Origin: Sanderia malayensis
Lineage: Eukaryota; Cnidaria; Scyphozoa; Semaeostomeae; Pelagiidae
DNA: 64,000 bases
Direction of reading: 5' to 3'
Assembly: GCA_013076295.1 (NCBI GenBank)
Contig: RQOL01000519.1
Location: forward strand, 3,338,488 to 3,402,487
In this document: piece by piece, positions 33,826-47,195 of the stretch
Position numbering within the stretch: position 1 is the stretch's first letter
How the letters are laid out: each line of letters begins with the position of its first letter
Notes under the pieces: generated by a model
Database searches by the model: none
The model's input: only the letters and a program-made list of their open reading frames with translations
What the model was told of the DNA's origin: nothing
Program-made: the position numbers and the translations under genes

Positions 33826-35637
33826 CCAGTGGGCAGACAACGTTAGTACAACGTCGAGAAGACGTTCAAGTCTAACGTTGCTTCTACGTTGAATTTACGC
33901 TGGCAATGAACGTTTTTGTCAACGTTGATGATCAACGTTGGTTGACACAACATTTCCCTTGGAGTCATTTTTCAACGTTCATATTATGTTGAATCAACGT
34001 TTAATTAACGTTTTTTCCACGCACGTCCACCTATAAAGCATTCATTGTTTATTTCACAATGTTTAGTTCAACATAATCCTCACAAGCTCATAATAGAGCT
34101 AAACGTCTTTCGTGTATTTCGAAAAGGGGAAGTTTCGTATAGATAAATAAAGACAAATTATACATTTGCAACAATTCATTGTAAATTCGTCCTTGTATGT
34201 TTACACAAAAACTAAAAAAGTTCGTATACTTTTTTAAACCAAATTATATCTTTTCTTATTTTGTTTTATTCCACCACCTTTTCTAAGTTTTTCAACTTTT
34301 AGTAGTTGACAAGAATGCTGTTAATTTCAGTTTCCATTGCTTTGCTCCTCGACTTTGGAGAGGAGAACCACAACTAGAAAAAAAGAGAATGCAAAATTTA
34401 GTACCTGAGAAAGCTCACAACATGTTACTCGCAAATTTAACTGTTTTAAATAGTTTCTAGTTCTGAAACTATCAAGGAATGGCAATTGGAGAGTTGATGT
34501 TAATTAACACTTAAAAACATGATAGGCCTACAGAATAGGGCTTTTTGTTCTTTCTCTTTATCAACTTCAACTGTGTAAGGCACTTTCTGTTTTAATATTC
34601 TGCATAAATCAACCAAATCTATTGTTATAAAATACCCTTACATATGTAAACGCTTTAAATAATTATTTGCTTTACGATTATCAAAGCATGAAAATGTGAA
34701 TAATTGATGTTCATAAAAGCTTGAAAATACAATACTTACCAAATGAAGTTCTTTGTTATATTTTATGTTGCAACTTTTGCTTTGCATTTTTCTCCAAGTA
34801 TCAAAGCAACTAAATGGTTGAGACTTTTGCAAAACACAGCTTTAAAATTACAACGCCAGTGTAACTTTACTCAGATATATTTTTCTCAGATGTTACTAAA
34901 CTTTTCTGTCAAGGAATAGTTATAATTTAAATATCAAACATTGAACTAACCGCCAAAAATCCCTCACTTCGAAACTCTGTCAAAGTGTAAAAGTTTTGTT
35001 GCTTGGAAGAAAAAGAATAGTGCCTTCATTTTCGCACCGTAGTAAAGGCAAAAGGAAAAGCAGGAATAATCTGCGACATCGCAGACGTTGTGTAAACATA
35101 GAAGATTGAATTTACAATTAATTATTGCCAATATTAGTTCTTTTTATTTATCTACACGAAACTTGCGCTGTTCCAAATACACGGAATACGTTTAGCTCTG
35201 TTATGAGCTTGTAAGAGGATTATGTTCAATTAACAATTATGAAACATATAATGAGTGCTTTGGGTGGACGTACGTGGAAATAACGTTGATTAAACGTTGA
35301 TTCAAGAACATAATGTGAACATTGAAAAATGGTTGCAAGACAAACGTTGTCTCAACGTTGATCTTCAAAGTTGACAAAAACTTGTCTTTAACTTGGCTTT
35401 CATGGAAATAGTAAACTTTTTTACCATATTCGAGTTATTCATTCACATTAAACTTCGCTATTCGATCGATGTTAGAAAAATACTAAAATCTATTCAACGT
35501 TGCATCAACGAAATATCTCAACGTTGTTTTCAGGTTGAGATATCGACGTTGATAAAACGTTGAATAGACGTTGATGAACGTGCTAACCAAATTTCAAACT
35601 CATCTCCACTTTGAATCAACGTCGTATTGCCCACTGG
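33826..35637. mobile_element. 1.8-kb non-autonomous element with CCAGTGGGCA ends (copy A)
   Basis: Begins CCAGTGGGCA and ends TGCCCACTGG. Roughly 200 bp inside each end hold many AACGTTGA/TCAACGTT motifs in both orientations, likely transposase-binding repeats. No coding frame of note. I see no clear target duplication, so the superfamily is undetermined. Confidence 0.75.
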
Positions 35638-35685
35638 ATCGTGCGCTATATAAGTCTCTAGACTATCCGCGTAGATTGTAATATA

Positions 35686-35785
35686 NNNNNNNNNNNNNNN
35701 NNNNNNNNNNNNNNNNNNNNNNNNNNNNNNNNNNNNNNNNNNNNNNNNNNNNNNNNNNNNNNNNNNNNNNNNNNNNNNNNNNNNN
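35686..35785. other. assembly gap, exactly 100 N
   Basis: A fixed-size scaffold gap placed exactly where copy A ends and copy B begins. Confidence 0.99.
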
Positions 35786-36305
35786 ATAGAGAATGGCTCG
35801 AGTGCTCGAAGAAGCTTAACAGCTATGTAAAACATAAATGCTTGTTTCCCAAATTGTGGGAATACCTTCAATTTTTTCGAGAGTATTTGAGATTGAATAG
35901 ATTAACTAGACAGAGAGAAACTTATTCGTAGTGAACAAAGGAGCTGGCCACGCAAAACAAAGTGCCTATATACCTCGTATTGATCAGTGGAATACCTTTT
36001 CAATGCGAAACATGCTTATCGACAACCATTATACAAGTAATTCTGGAGAAATAATTCCATTGTAGTCTCATTAAGTTAAGAAAGAAATTTCTTCCAATGA
36101 ACAAATGGACCTCACTTAGAGGATTGATGACAAATAAAGACAGTATTTGTAAAGAAATGGCGGGTTACTAAGCTCCAATATCTATTTTTCATATTTTACT
36201 TCATAGAATAATCCTAATATCAAAGCAATGTTACTTTATCATGACATAGTCCTTGGTTATTGTGCTGTGACAACATTTAAAACTACTGCGCGATGTACTT
36301 TAACA

Positions 36306-36355
36306 AATCATTCAAGATCCACATTGAATGCATTCAATGTGGATCTTGAATGATT
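36306..36355. other. 50-bp perfect palindrome (copy B)
   Basis: AATCATTCAAGATCCACATT... is exactly self-complementary over 50 bp with no loop. Confidence 0.9.
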
Positions 36356-37176
36356 GGATAGTTACAATTGTTGCGGAATCCTGCTCTGATTCTTTAGTTT
36401 GAAAGAGCTTAGCCTTGAGTTTGCTACCGAGAAACACATACACATGTCGTTTCGTAATTTTCTCAATTCTCAATACAATCTCTGCTTAAATTTCACAAAA
36501 CCAAGTTACTTAAAGGTATGAAAAGGAAATTACGTGATTGTTGTTAATTGAAATTGTCCAATAGGAGTAAGCTAGGACGAGTTTACCCATGAAAAACAAG
36601 TTAGTCATTTCCCTAACCTCGTCTTGTGTTAGAGGCTATTACGTAAATGTTACAATGTATTACAATGAAAAAAAATTTCATGACTAATAAGGCATGCCGT
36701 ACCTGTAGTCAAACTATGAATGAAGTAAGTAGTTAAATGAATAAAGGTAAAAAACATATAAAGGTCTAAAGGTCTGGAAGCTATATTCGCAACAACAATA
36801 TAGGGATCTTGAAGCCCCAACGCCAAGTTTCAAACAAAGATTTAAGCATTTGGTATACTATTTAACGTGTCTAAGACTAGAAATGGATTAATAATTCTAA
36901 TACTTGTTTGCTGTTAATGTAATGTCTAAAATTATGCTATTTGAGATGCTTCTAAAACCCTTGACTGAGATGAAACATAGCTCACCAGATACGTCGAAGA
37001 TACGTCGAGTCTAATCACAACGGTCTAATCCATAAAATCTTTGCTTTTCCTATTCATACTTTTTATTATAGAATTTTACGCCAAGTCGAGTTGAGGTTGA
37101 AGATTCAGAATGCCTTTCATAAAGCTGTGCTATGTGTTAATAATAGTTGATAAAACTTAACTTAACTCTTTTACAG

Positions 37177-40100
37177 GCCCCAATAGAAAAAGCAGACAAT
37201 CGAGACTCACAGGAAGGTAGAAAAAACCATCATAGAAAATGTTTAATTATTTTCATATATAGATAAAGAGAGGGCTGCTGCTAGTAATCAAATTGAAAAT
37301 TATTGACAATGAAAGGCCTTTATGTGAAGCAACTTCACAAAATCAGGGAATCAAACATTCAGCCGACAAGCGTATTTACATTTAGCAATTCTACAATGCT
37401 TCCATTAACGATTTCTTTTCATTACTGACGGCGAGTAATGTTCAATGCGTTATGCAGGCAGATTATCATATAGTTGATTTATATTATCATACTCATTTTT
37501 TTCTTTTGTTTAACGTCACTAACACGTTGTTTAAACCTGTTTCATTTTAGAGAGAGAACCTGATGGATCCCCTGCTAAAAAGAAGTATCGTCACGGAGAG
37601 ATACAAGGTCAAGGTATCACATTTATTTTGCTCTGAAAAACTGTATTTTAAGAAAGGGAACGGTAAGCATCACAGGTGGGATTGTCTAAGCAACAAGCGC
37701 TACATATTTATTCCAAAACCTACAATTCATGATATTTGGGAGACATATTCCAGCAGTTATTCAAGTAAAAATATAACAAAACAGCAGAACAGAAACAAAT
37801 TGATGAAAGAGCGTGTACATATAATAATATATTTTGGTCCAGGCGCCACGCAGCCGATCCGTTAGTGGCCTGGCAGTAATCCTCAAATGAGGCAAAGGAC
37901 GTCGACATGAAGCCACAAGCCCAAAGAGTGGTATAACTGTTTGTGCTTAGCATGGGCCAAGTGGGAAAATTGCCAGCATAGTGTGCGCGCGGATACGCAC
38001 AGGGAACTGTCAATTATACTAAAAACAATCCGCAGTTTGTATGTGTCACGCGCATCACCCAATGAACCCTGACTCACATTTGCCCCAAAGTTGCATCCCT
38101 TGGAAGGCCATTTATTTTGGGTAGGAAGCAGCATTTGTTCTAAAAATGGCAACAATATATGAAATAGCAAATATTCAGTGGTGAGGAGAGGGGGGTCATG
38201 AGGGTTTTTTTGTGCCTAAGTAAGAAACAAAATGGGAAGAAGATTAATGCCCTTTCGAAATTATATGACGTAGCAATGAGAAACAAAAAGGAACAAAAAC
38301 ATATCACTGATTTTTTTGTTTAACAGAACAGAAAGAAATAAAAGTAGATGAAATAAAATAGTAATGGAAAAATTGACATCATGTGGTAATATCGACTTTG
38401 CTTTGTGATGTGAAACATGTTTCAGGGGTTTTTCCTGTTGCAATCTATCACAACAATGACTGTTGTCATCTTGTAAACTGTTTTTGGAACAATATAGTGT
38501 GCCATTTAAGCGCGAATACTTGAGGGAGGGTCCAACAGACATTCTGGCCCATTTGTGTTTGAAATTCTTCACAAAAATGTCCCTACTGTACAACGAACTC
38601 CCGCTATTGCGAACTGTTTTATCGGCTCCTACAGAGTTCGTTATAACGGGATTCCACTGTAACTGTTTTTATAATAATGGCTCACAGTTGAGCAAACTCC
38701 TCATATAATAGATATAGCACTAGAAACTGTGGCTAAGCCCAAATTATAATTACTATTAATAAACAAAACAATACATCTATGAAAATATCAGCTTTGCAGT
38801 GTTTTTGTTCCAAGGAAGTACCTTTTTTTGTAAAAAAAAGCATGGCTTAGAATCAGCATAGATAATAAATGTAATTAATTTGTGGCATAGAATCAGCTTT
38901 TCTGCCCACCAAAAGGATAATTTTTGGGTTGACACAAGTTTATTGTTGATTGTTCGGCCACTTGGTATAAAAATTTGGTTGGGTAATGCTTTTCTTAAAA
39001 CATATCCAATGCCACCAGATCTCTCATAACTTTGCCTCAACAATTCTCAGCTTCATGTACATAAATTAATTCCTATAGACGTACTTTACGTATTCTCTTC
39101 ATGAGCATGTTGTTTCTATCTGAAAATTGTAGAGGCGGAAGGGACAAAGCATAAAGGCATAAGTGAAAAAAGTCCAATACCAGCAAACCAAAATGGACAT
39201 GTCATGCTCTCTTATCAATGGGACAGCCAAAAATTGTCATGCGTGTTAGAGACAAGCTTCAAGAACTGGGATGCTTAACCTGGATGGATGTCGACAAAAT
39301 TCAAGGGAACATTTATCATAAGATGGCAGAAGGAGTCGAAGAAGCAATTGTTATTGTTCCTTTTTTATCGTCCAAGTATGACAGCTCTGAAAATTGCATG
39401 AGGGAATTAAACTACGCTGCCGTAAGACACTGCTGCTCTTTTTTTGTTCATCTTGCATTATCATGGAAACGTTACACCAATTGTTTTATATTTTATCACT
39501 CAAAATTTACTTTTTAACTTTTTAATGCACTCACAGGACCATAAAAAGAGGATTGTCCCAGTCATTCTTGATGAGAGTTACAAAAGGAAAGGGCCATCTG
39601 GTTTAATTATTTCAGGAAAGCTTTACATAGATTTCTCAGATGAGTTACGTTTTGATTCAAATATCAAGCACTGAAAAGAGAAATTGACGCAGCACTCGGT
39701 GAGAGTTAACATGCTAAAAATTACCAAATGTTAAAATGGTATAAAAAGTGGAGTGAAAAGAAACATATGTCTTTCTTCCTTATGTTAATTATATATTTAT
39801 ATATTATTGTGTTTAGCAAACTATTGTATACGATACTTCACAAATAGGAACTGCAAGTCACATAAAGTTGACTACTTATTAATGACTGCATAACAAAGTT
39901 GAATAAGAAAACTACACGTATTTCTGACGACACATCAATTAACAGCAAATTTCGCAATGATTGTAAGCTTTTCCAATTTAGGGCATTATTGAATAAAGTG
40001 AATAAACCGTTTTATGCCAATAAGACAATTAATTAACAACGTAATTTAAATTTGGTAATCCATGATATTGTTCGACTGATGTCAGGAACTATCGTTTTCA

Positions 40101-40378
40101 TACGAGACAGATCTCAACAACTTGAGTGTTTTTCATTCATTCACAATCACCATTTTTCGACTGGACTAGAGAAAGTGTAATTACATTAAGCCCAGTCACT
40201 AATGCTATTACCTTTCTTTGTCTTTAGGTAAGCAGTAACCACCAACGTCAAAGAACCGCGACTCAGGTATGAGTTTAAAGTTCTAATCGTGTATCACAAC
40301 TTTTTCAAAAATTCTATAGACTTTGAACATAATATTTTTTCTGTTTTGCAGAAAAAAAAGAAGAATCATTTCTCGACA
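37177..40378 (+). pseudogene. TIR-domain exons, copy B, with disrupted frame
   Basis: The same exon set as copy A: 37177-37216, 37551-37613, 39133-39421, 39537-39698, 40228-40266 and 40352-40378. Compared with A, one A is missing from a homopolymer near 39230 (frameshift at the start of the TIR domain), one G is missing near 39667, and the linker exon has TAA at 40236-40238 where A has a Leu codon. The two indels lie in short homopolymers and could be base-calling errors; the TAA is a substitution. If genuine, this copy makes no full TIR protein. It lies on the same strand, upstream of the NACHT exon at 50488. Confidence 0.7.
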
Positions 40379-41247
40379 GTGAGTAAAGTAATTTATTTAT
40401 TTGTTATCAAATTTAAGTAATTTGCACAAGATAGCTCATGGATGCATTACAATTTCAGGCTCTTTAATTGTGAAAACAGCGTGCAAGTTTATCTCTAAAA
40501 TTAAGCGACACTAAACTGTCTGGGCAGGTCTACTTGTAGTAAAGGTAGATTATCCTAATTATCGCCCCTAATAATTATGCTAATAATTAGATTCTTTTGC
40601 TGAGAAATGCAGTTGGTCCTCTTTGTGTTCATATGAGGTGAGCTATCTCACTTCAGCGAGATCTCACTGTCGCGGCAGTGGGATTTCACAATGAAGTATA
40701 TTCTCTTTTTCCAACAATTCAACATGTTCGCCGAAGAGAAAACTTTCTTAATATTTGTTTACGTGCTGGAAGAACGAGATTCTTGAAGGGTAATCCTTAC
40801 TGACTACGCATTGTCTATATCAATGCAAGCAGAAATAAACTTGCCCCAGGGTACTGCCTCTCAAACCTCTAGGACTGAAACCTCAAACCTCTCATATCGC
40901 AATAACAAAGATAATTGAACGAAAACATGGCATATCTTCATTGTTTTTCCTTATTTCTTGCCTGAATTCATTAGCAAGAGTAAATACACATTGTTGTTTA
41001 TTTAAAATATGGCGAAATTCATGAAAATCCATGAATGACATGCCATGTTTTTGTTCTCATATCTTTGTTATTAGGATGAATTCTAAAATTCAGGCCGATG
41101 GAAATTCAGAAAAACTATTGCTCTTTTGAAAAATGTTTGTTTGAAGTTGTTTTTTGAAACTATATGTGGCAGCAACGTTAAATGAAAATATCACTTTCTC
41201 ACAGCTCGGCGGGATTTTAGCCCCATGACAGACACTTTTGTTGCGTT

Positions 41248-41705
41248 TTGTTGCATTTCTATTGTTCTTACAGTGCAATGATTGGTCAGTTCATATAAAG
41301 TAAAATAATAGCTGAACGTTCAAAACATTTCCCCCCTTGCTGATAACAGTACAATTTTGCTGCGAAAATTGAGTTTTCCTTTGCAAAATCTGCAATTCCC
41401 GAATCAAATCAAACCTTACATGAAGTAGAGATTTGCGGTGTCTTTGAAAAATGGTGTGAACTGAAAAATTTTTGACATCGAGTCAAAAATAGTTCGACTG
41501 TGATGGAGGATTAACGTCAATCAAAACAATAGGCGTGGACAGAATTTTAGGGCATTTACACGATACAAGTTCAAGTTTTCAGTCCAATATCGAAAAAACT
41601 TGTAGCCAACTTGTACCGTGTAAATCCGACTTAAGCGGAACAAGTTTCAGTTAATTAACAACTCTCAGAGAGTAGGTACAGTTACCAGGATAGCATTCAC
41701 ATTTT
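41248..41705. other. segment present only in copy B
   Basis: About 450 bp absent from copy A near 30690. It contains a hairpin-like pair TTTACACGATACAAGTT / AACTTGTACCGTGTAAA (41552-41627), suggesting a small MITE inside, but the outer borders show no clean duplication. Confidence 0.5.
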
Positions 41706-43432
41706 TATTCTCTACACAACTCATTTTCGTTTTCCCCATAAACATGCCACGGATATGGATCTTCACATAAACAATAGCTTATGTTGATTGACTTTAAGGA
41801 ATTGTCTGCCCTGAACACAACAAGAAAAACAATATGATTATATATAAGTAAAGGCGTGTTTTGAATGCTCATCAAAGCAATGGTGTGATAACTTGTTGTA
41901 ATGGGTTCGGGAGACCAATAGAATGACTCACCTTATCAAACACTCCCTTTATTTCATCTGCAACGTAATATAACATATGTTTAGTACTTATAAAATAACA
42001 ACAATTTTCTTAAACCTTCAAGTCCTTTCAACAAAATGTCTTTATATAGAATATAATTGTGCATAGGAATACAAACATAAATAAACAATTAGTTGAAGTG
42101 TGTCTTTTCCAATACGTTACCCCATCAGAGCAGAATTCCTACGTGGTCTGGACGTGGCAACTACTGGTGGCGCTTGCGGTTGTACTTATTGCTGTGGTTT
42201 TACTGTGGCTACGACGGCGCTTGCCCCTGTGTACTTCACTGACTACCCGGACTACGCATTTCCGACGGTACCAAATGTCTTAAAGTTCGCTTCAGCACTA
42301 CCTTGCCATTTTTTTCAGCTCTGATCTCGTGGATTTATCATTCCCGACAATTAAGTTGATGATCTTCCCAATTTTCCACAATTCTTTTTTCCAATACTTC
42401 CCTGATAACAGCAATCTCATTCAGCTTAATTATAGGATCACTCAACGAGCTATCCTTCATTTTGGTCGTACGCTTCCAGAAGACCCAATAGGTATTCCTT
42501 CTTCCACAATAATGCAAATTTGTTTAGCACCTGTGACTAAATTGCACCCGCTTTGAAAAAAGTTTCTTACGTATTGCAAGTATCGAGGTAGCTATGCATG
42601 TTTTGGCAAACGACTTAAATGTTAATGAATGTTAATATCACCGAGAACATGTACACAAAGGTGTATTTTACTTAGTTTTAACTGTATTTACGTGGATTCA
42701 TTTGTAATTAGTGTGAATGCTCCGGCCTTTAATCTAATGGCATTATGTTAATGGGTACAATATCCCCTTGTTATAGTCAAATACGAAAGTCAATGTGCGT
42801 GAATTCACTACACTTTCAATTCAATCAGAATTGTATTAATTGTGTTTAACACTTTGCATTAACCTTTCCCAAGATTCCCCTTCCAAGGGTCCTAATTTTG
42901 GTTCTGCCAAAAATTTCCACTCGACACCTTTTGTTATAAATTATTTTTTCAAACGAGGGGTGCAAACCAACTTCTTGATTTCCTTCGAAGCAGAATTGAG
43001 TTTAGCGTTATCTTAGCGTTATCACTAATGGTAAGGCATAGCTACAATCCTCGCCATAAGTTGTGAGACAGTTAAAAAATTTCTCATATGTCCCGAAAAA
43101 AACAGACCCCCCTCCCCCTATTCAGTGTTGAGGATGTTTAGAAAGTGTTTTTAGCACTCCCTGATAAACCTGTCCATCAAAAATAACAACATTGATTTGG
43201 GGGGAGGGGAATGGCTCGGTATTTTCCAAAAATATTATGTTTCTCATTGAAAAGTGACGCAAATTTTTCAATGTCTCAAGACCTTTTGTCAAATAACGGG
43301 CATACGCCTGAAACGTCAGTGTTTATATTTCATGATTCACATGGTACTATTCATTCAATTGTGTTCATTTATTTGCCTCACCTTAACAGTACCACACGCA
43401 TTAAAGAATTTTCAACCTTTTGTCAATGATTG

Positions 43433-44729
43433 TCTTTGGTGAAAATTCCTAAATATAAGGCCAGCATGCCCGATTTTATCTACTGTGGGTAATTTCAACC
43501 TGCTGAGTTCGAATATGGTGCTCAAAATGGTGTAACTAATGTCGATTAGCTTTTGTGACGTCACACATTTTGAAAACGAGGCTGCTTCTCTTTGAGTACA
43601 TTATTGCGTTCAAAAAGGTCTGTTAGGCATTTGTGTTTATAGATAATATACAATTGTGCTTGAACAAGTCACATCTTAACTTTTTTCTATTCTCGTCTGT
43701 GTTCAGATACAAAATTGATGCCACACATGTTTAAAATTAAAGTACTCCAGCAAAGTGCAGCGCTGCGCCAAGCTTGTGGGATAAAGTAAGAATGCATAAT
43801 TTCTCCATCTCTTCCCCATCCTGATGTTTCTCTTGACTACACACCCGATGAGCCACACTCACGCGAGATTCGTTTGAGTAAAAGCCTCCACAACAGACTT
43901 TCCAAATGATTTCCTGCTGGGAAACTTCGTCAAATCTGCCCTACTGTACGTTATTAGATACCTATTGCGCAAAACCTTAAATTTCAATTCGAAATCACCG
44001 TGATCCATAAAAAAAAACAGTTGCAACGCACACAAATTATTTGGCTGTTCTGAGAAATGCAAGTTTTGTTTGAGAGAACATGCACTGATGCAGTGCCAAA
44101 TAAACAAACAGACAGTGGAATATCACCCCTGTTGAGCATGACAGTTTAATTTTAGAATCCTAAGGTCATTTCAATCAGTGACACATACTAAACGTCCATA
44201 ACGTGGCACCACCCACCATGTTGAATACTTGGAATCGTGGCAACAATGCACGGTTAACGGACGATTAACGGACGGATAACACTATGGTCTATAGTTATTC
44301 AGTACTAAATTTGACGAATAACACGGTTAACGGCATATTCTTATAAATATTATCACTAATATTTTAAAATAATTGCCGTTAACCGTGTTAATCGTTAAAT
44401 TTAGTACTGAATAACTATAGACCATGGTGTTATCCGTCCGTTAATCGTCCGTTAACCGTGTATTATTCGTTGGCCAGACTAATTGTTTTGTCTATTTTCC
44501 ACTTTGGTATTCTGTTCATAGTTTCAATGATTCTATCCTGAAACTCCTGCTTTGACAATCTCGTGATATTGTGTTGCACAGCATCTTTTTCTAATTGTTT
44601 TTGTCACAAAAGCTAATCAACATTAGTTACACCATTTTGAACACCAGATTCGAACTCAGCGGGTTGAAATTGCCCACAGTAGATAAAATCGGGCATGCTC
44701 GCCTTATATTTAGGAATTTTCACCAAAGA
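43433..44729. mobile_element. element E, first copy, with about 128-bp inverted ends
   Basis: TCTTTGGTGAAAATTCC... at the left returns inverted at the right end, ...GGAATTTTCACCAAAGA. Nested inside is a 212-bp palindromic MITE-like unit (44249-44460) built on CACGGTTAACGG. The second copy is at 45116-46412. Confidence 0.75.
44249..44460. repeat. palindromic unit CACGGTTAACGG...CCGTTAACCGTG
   Basis: Two arms of about 80-90 bp (…GGATAACACTATGGTCTAT… and complement) around an AT-rich centre. Repeated at 45932-46143 in the second E copy. Confidence 0.8.
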
Positions 44730-45115
44730 CAATCCTCGCCATAAGTTGTGAGACAGTTAAAAAATTTCTCATATGTCCCGAAAAAAACAGACCCCCTCCC
44801 CCTATTCAGTGTTGAGGATGTTTAGAAAGTGTTTTTAGCACTCCCTGATAAACCTGTCCATCAAAAATAACAACATTGATTTGGGGGAGGGGAATGGCTC
44901 GGTATTTTCCAAAAATATTATGTTTCTCATTGAAAAGTGACGCAAATTTTTCAATGTCTCAAGACCTTTTGTCAAATAACGGGCATACGCCTGAAACGTC
45001 AGTGTTTATATTTCATGATTCACATGGTACTATTCATTCAATTGTGTTCATTTATTTGCCTCACCTTAACAGTACCACACGCATTAAAGAATTTTCAACC
45101 TTTTGTCAATGATTG

Positions 45116-46412
45116 TCTTTGGTGAAAATTCCTAAATATAAGGCCAGCATGCCCGATTTTATCTACTGTGGGTAATTTCAACCTGCTGAGTTCGAATATG
45201 GTGCTCAAAATGGTGTAACTAATGTCGATTAGCTTTTGTGACGTCACACATTTTGAAAACGAGGCTGCTTCTCTTTGAGTACATTATTGCGTTCAAAAAG
45301 GTCTGTTAGGCATTTGTGTTTATAGATAATATACAATTGTGCTTGAACAAGTCACATCTTAACTTTTTTCTATTCTCGTCTGTGTTCAGATACAAAATTG
45401 ATGCCACACATGTTTAAAATTAAAGTACTCCAGCAAAGTGCAGCGCTGCGCCAAGCTTGTGGGATAAAGTAAGAATGCATAATTTCTCCATCTCTTCCCC
45501 ATCCTGATGTTTCTCTTGACTACACACCCGATGAGCCACACTCACGCGAGATTCGTTTGAGTAAAAGCCTCCACAACAGACTTTCCAAATGATTTCCTGC
45601 TGGGAAACTTCGTCAAATCTGCCCTACTGTACGTTATTAGATACCTATTGCGCAAAACCTTAAATTTCAATTCGAAATCACCGTGATCCATAAAAAAAAA
45701 CAGTTGCAACGCACACAAATTATTTGGCTGTTCTGAGAAATGCAAGTTTTGTTTGAGAGAACATGCACTGATGCAGTGCCAAATAAACAAACAGACAGTG
45801 GAATATCACCCCTGTTGAGCATGACAGTTTAATTTTAGAATCCTAAGGTCATTTCAATCAGTGACACATACTAAACGTCCATAACGTGGCACCACCCACC
45901 ATGTTGAATACTTGGAATCGTGGCAACAATGCACGGTTAACGGACGATTAACGGACGGATAACACTATGGTCTATAGTTATTCAGTACTAAATTTGACGA
46001 ATAACACGGTTAACGGCATATTCTTATAAATATTATCACTAATATTTTAAAATAATTGCCGTTAACCGTGTTAATCGTTAAATTTAGTACTGAATAACTA
46101 TAGACCATGGTGTTATCCGTCCGTTAATCGTCCGTTAACCGTGTATTATTCGTTGGCCAGACTAATTGTTTTGTCTATTTTCCACTTTGGTATTCTGTTC
46201 ATAGTTTCAATGATTCTATCCTGAAACTCCTGCTTTGACAATCTCGTGATATTGTGTTGCACAGCATCTTTTTCTAATTGTTTTTGTCACAAAAGCTAAT
46301 CAACATTAGTTACACCATTTTGAACACCAGATTCGAACTCAGCGGGTTGAAATTGCCCACAGTAGATAAAATCGGGCATGCTCGCCTTATATTTAGGAAT
46401 TTTCACCAAAGA
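45116..46412. mobile_element. element E, second copy
   Basis: Same 1297-bp sequence as 43433-44729 at an offset of 1683, including the nested palindrome. Confidence 0.75.
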
Positions 46413-47195
46413 CAATCCTCGCCATAAGTTGTGAGACAGTTAAAAAATTTCTCATATGTCCCAAAAAAAACAGACCCCCCTCCCCCTATTCAGTGTTGAG
46501 GATGTTTAGAAAGTGTTTTTAGCACTCCCTGATAAACCTGTCCATCAAAAATAACAACATTGATTTGGGGGGAGGGGAATGGCTCGGTATTTTCCAAAAA
46601 TATTATGTTTCTCATTGAAAAGTGACGCAAATTTTTCAATGTCTCAAGACCTTTTGTCAATGATTGTAGTAAACGACGTCTTATAAATCAAAGTGCTCTC
46701 TTGGCAAACTCACAGTTTGCAAAGTGCCCTTGTTGCAAAGTTGGGAGATTGGGAGACATTGATAGGATGTTGTGTTACTGGCAGGAAGTTGTGAGCAAAT
46801 TGCTGTGGTGAAACTCGATTACGATTAGGGATTAATCGCGGTGTGAGCAGAAATTAAAAATTGTTTCCCTGCGGCATACATGACTAGATTTAATGCAAAA
46901 AGCTAACACATTACCAGCGATATTAAAATAACAGTAATCGAAGTTACAAAAAGGCTAACAACACACAAAACCTGGTTGTGAAAAATAATTTTATATACAG
47001 TACTGTCGAGCCTTCAAGAGCGAGCAGAGAAGCAACAAGCAACACAAATCTAATCGTTCGCTTCGTTTGTTCACTTGCAGGATTCACCGACCAGCCTAAT
47101 CTAGATAAATGAAACAGCCTAACTTTACAAGCAAAACAAAAACAAATTTAAAATGAAATATGATAGCTAGTGAAGGTTCTGCATGCAGGTACAGG

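Larger units (their letters stand above)
22069..35685. repeat. copy A of a 13.6-kb duplicated segment
   Basis: It matches copy B (35788-50300) nearly base for base from AGAGAATGGCTCGAGTG to GATTGTAATATA, apart from small indels, scattered substitutions and clean transposon insertions. The right end abuts the N gap. It contains the TIR exons, BEL relic, hAT MITE and CCAGTGGGCA element, plus the foldback element unique to A. Confidence 0.95.
43045..46666. mobile_element. TA-flanked composite insertion S-E-S-E-S', 3.6 kb, only in copy B
   Basis: Copy A has the empty site CATAGC-TA-GTAAAC; here TA flanks both ends (43043-43044, 46667-46668), as for Tc1/mariner insertions. Inside, a segment S (about 387 bp, CAATCC...TGATTG) alternates with element E (1297 bp): S 43045-43432, E 43433-44729, S 44730-45115, E 45116-46412, S' 46413-46666. 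S' has lost the stretch between two CCTTTTGTCAA copies. The repeats are nearly identical, so the tandem copying is recent. No transposase frame is seen. Confidence 0.8.

Noticed and set aside
43859..44107. 82-residue minus frame repeated at 45542-45790
   Set aside because: Part of tandemly copied non-coding element E; repetition explains its preservation and no domain is visible.
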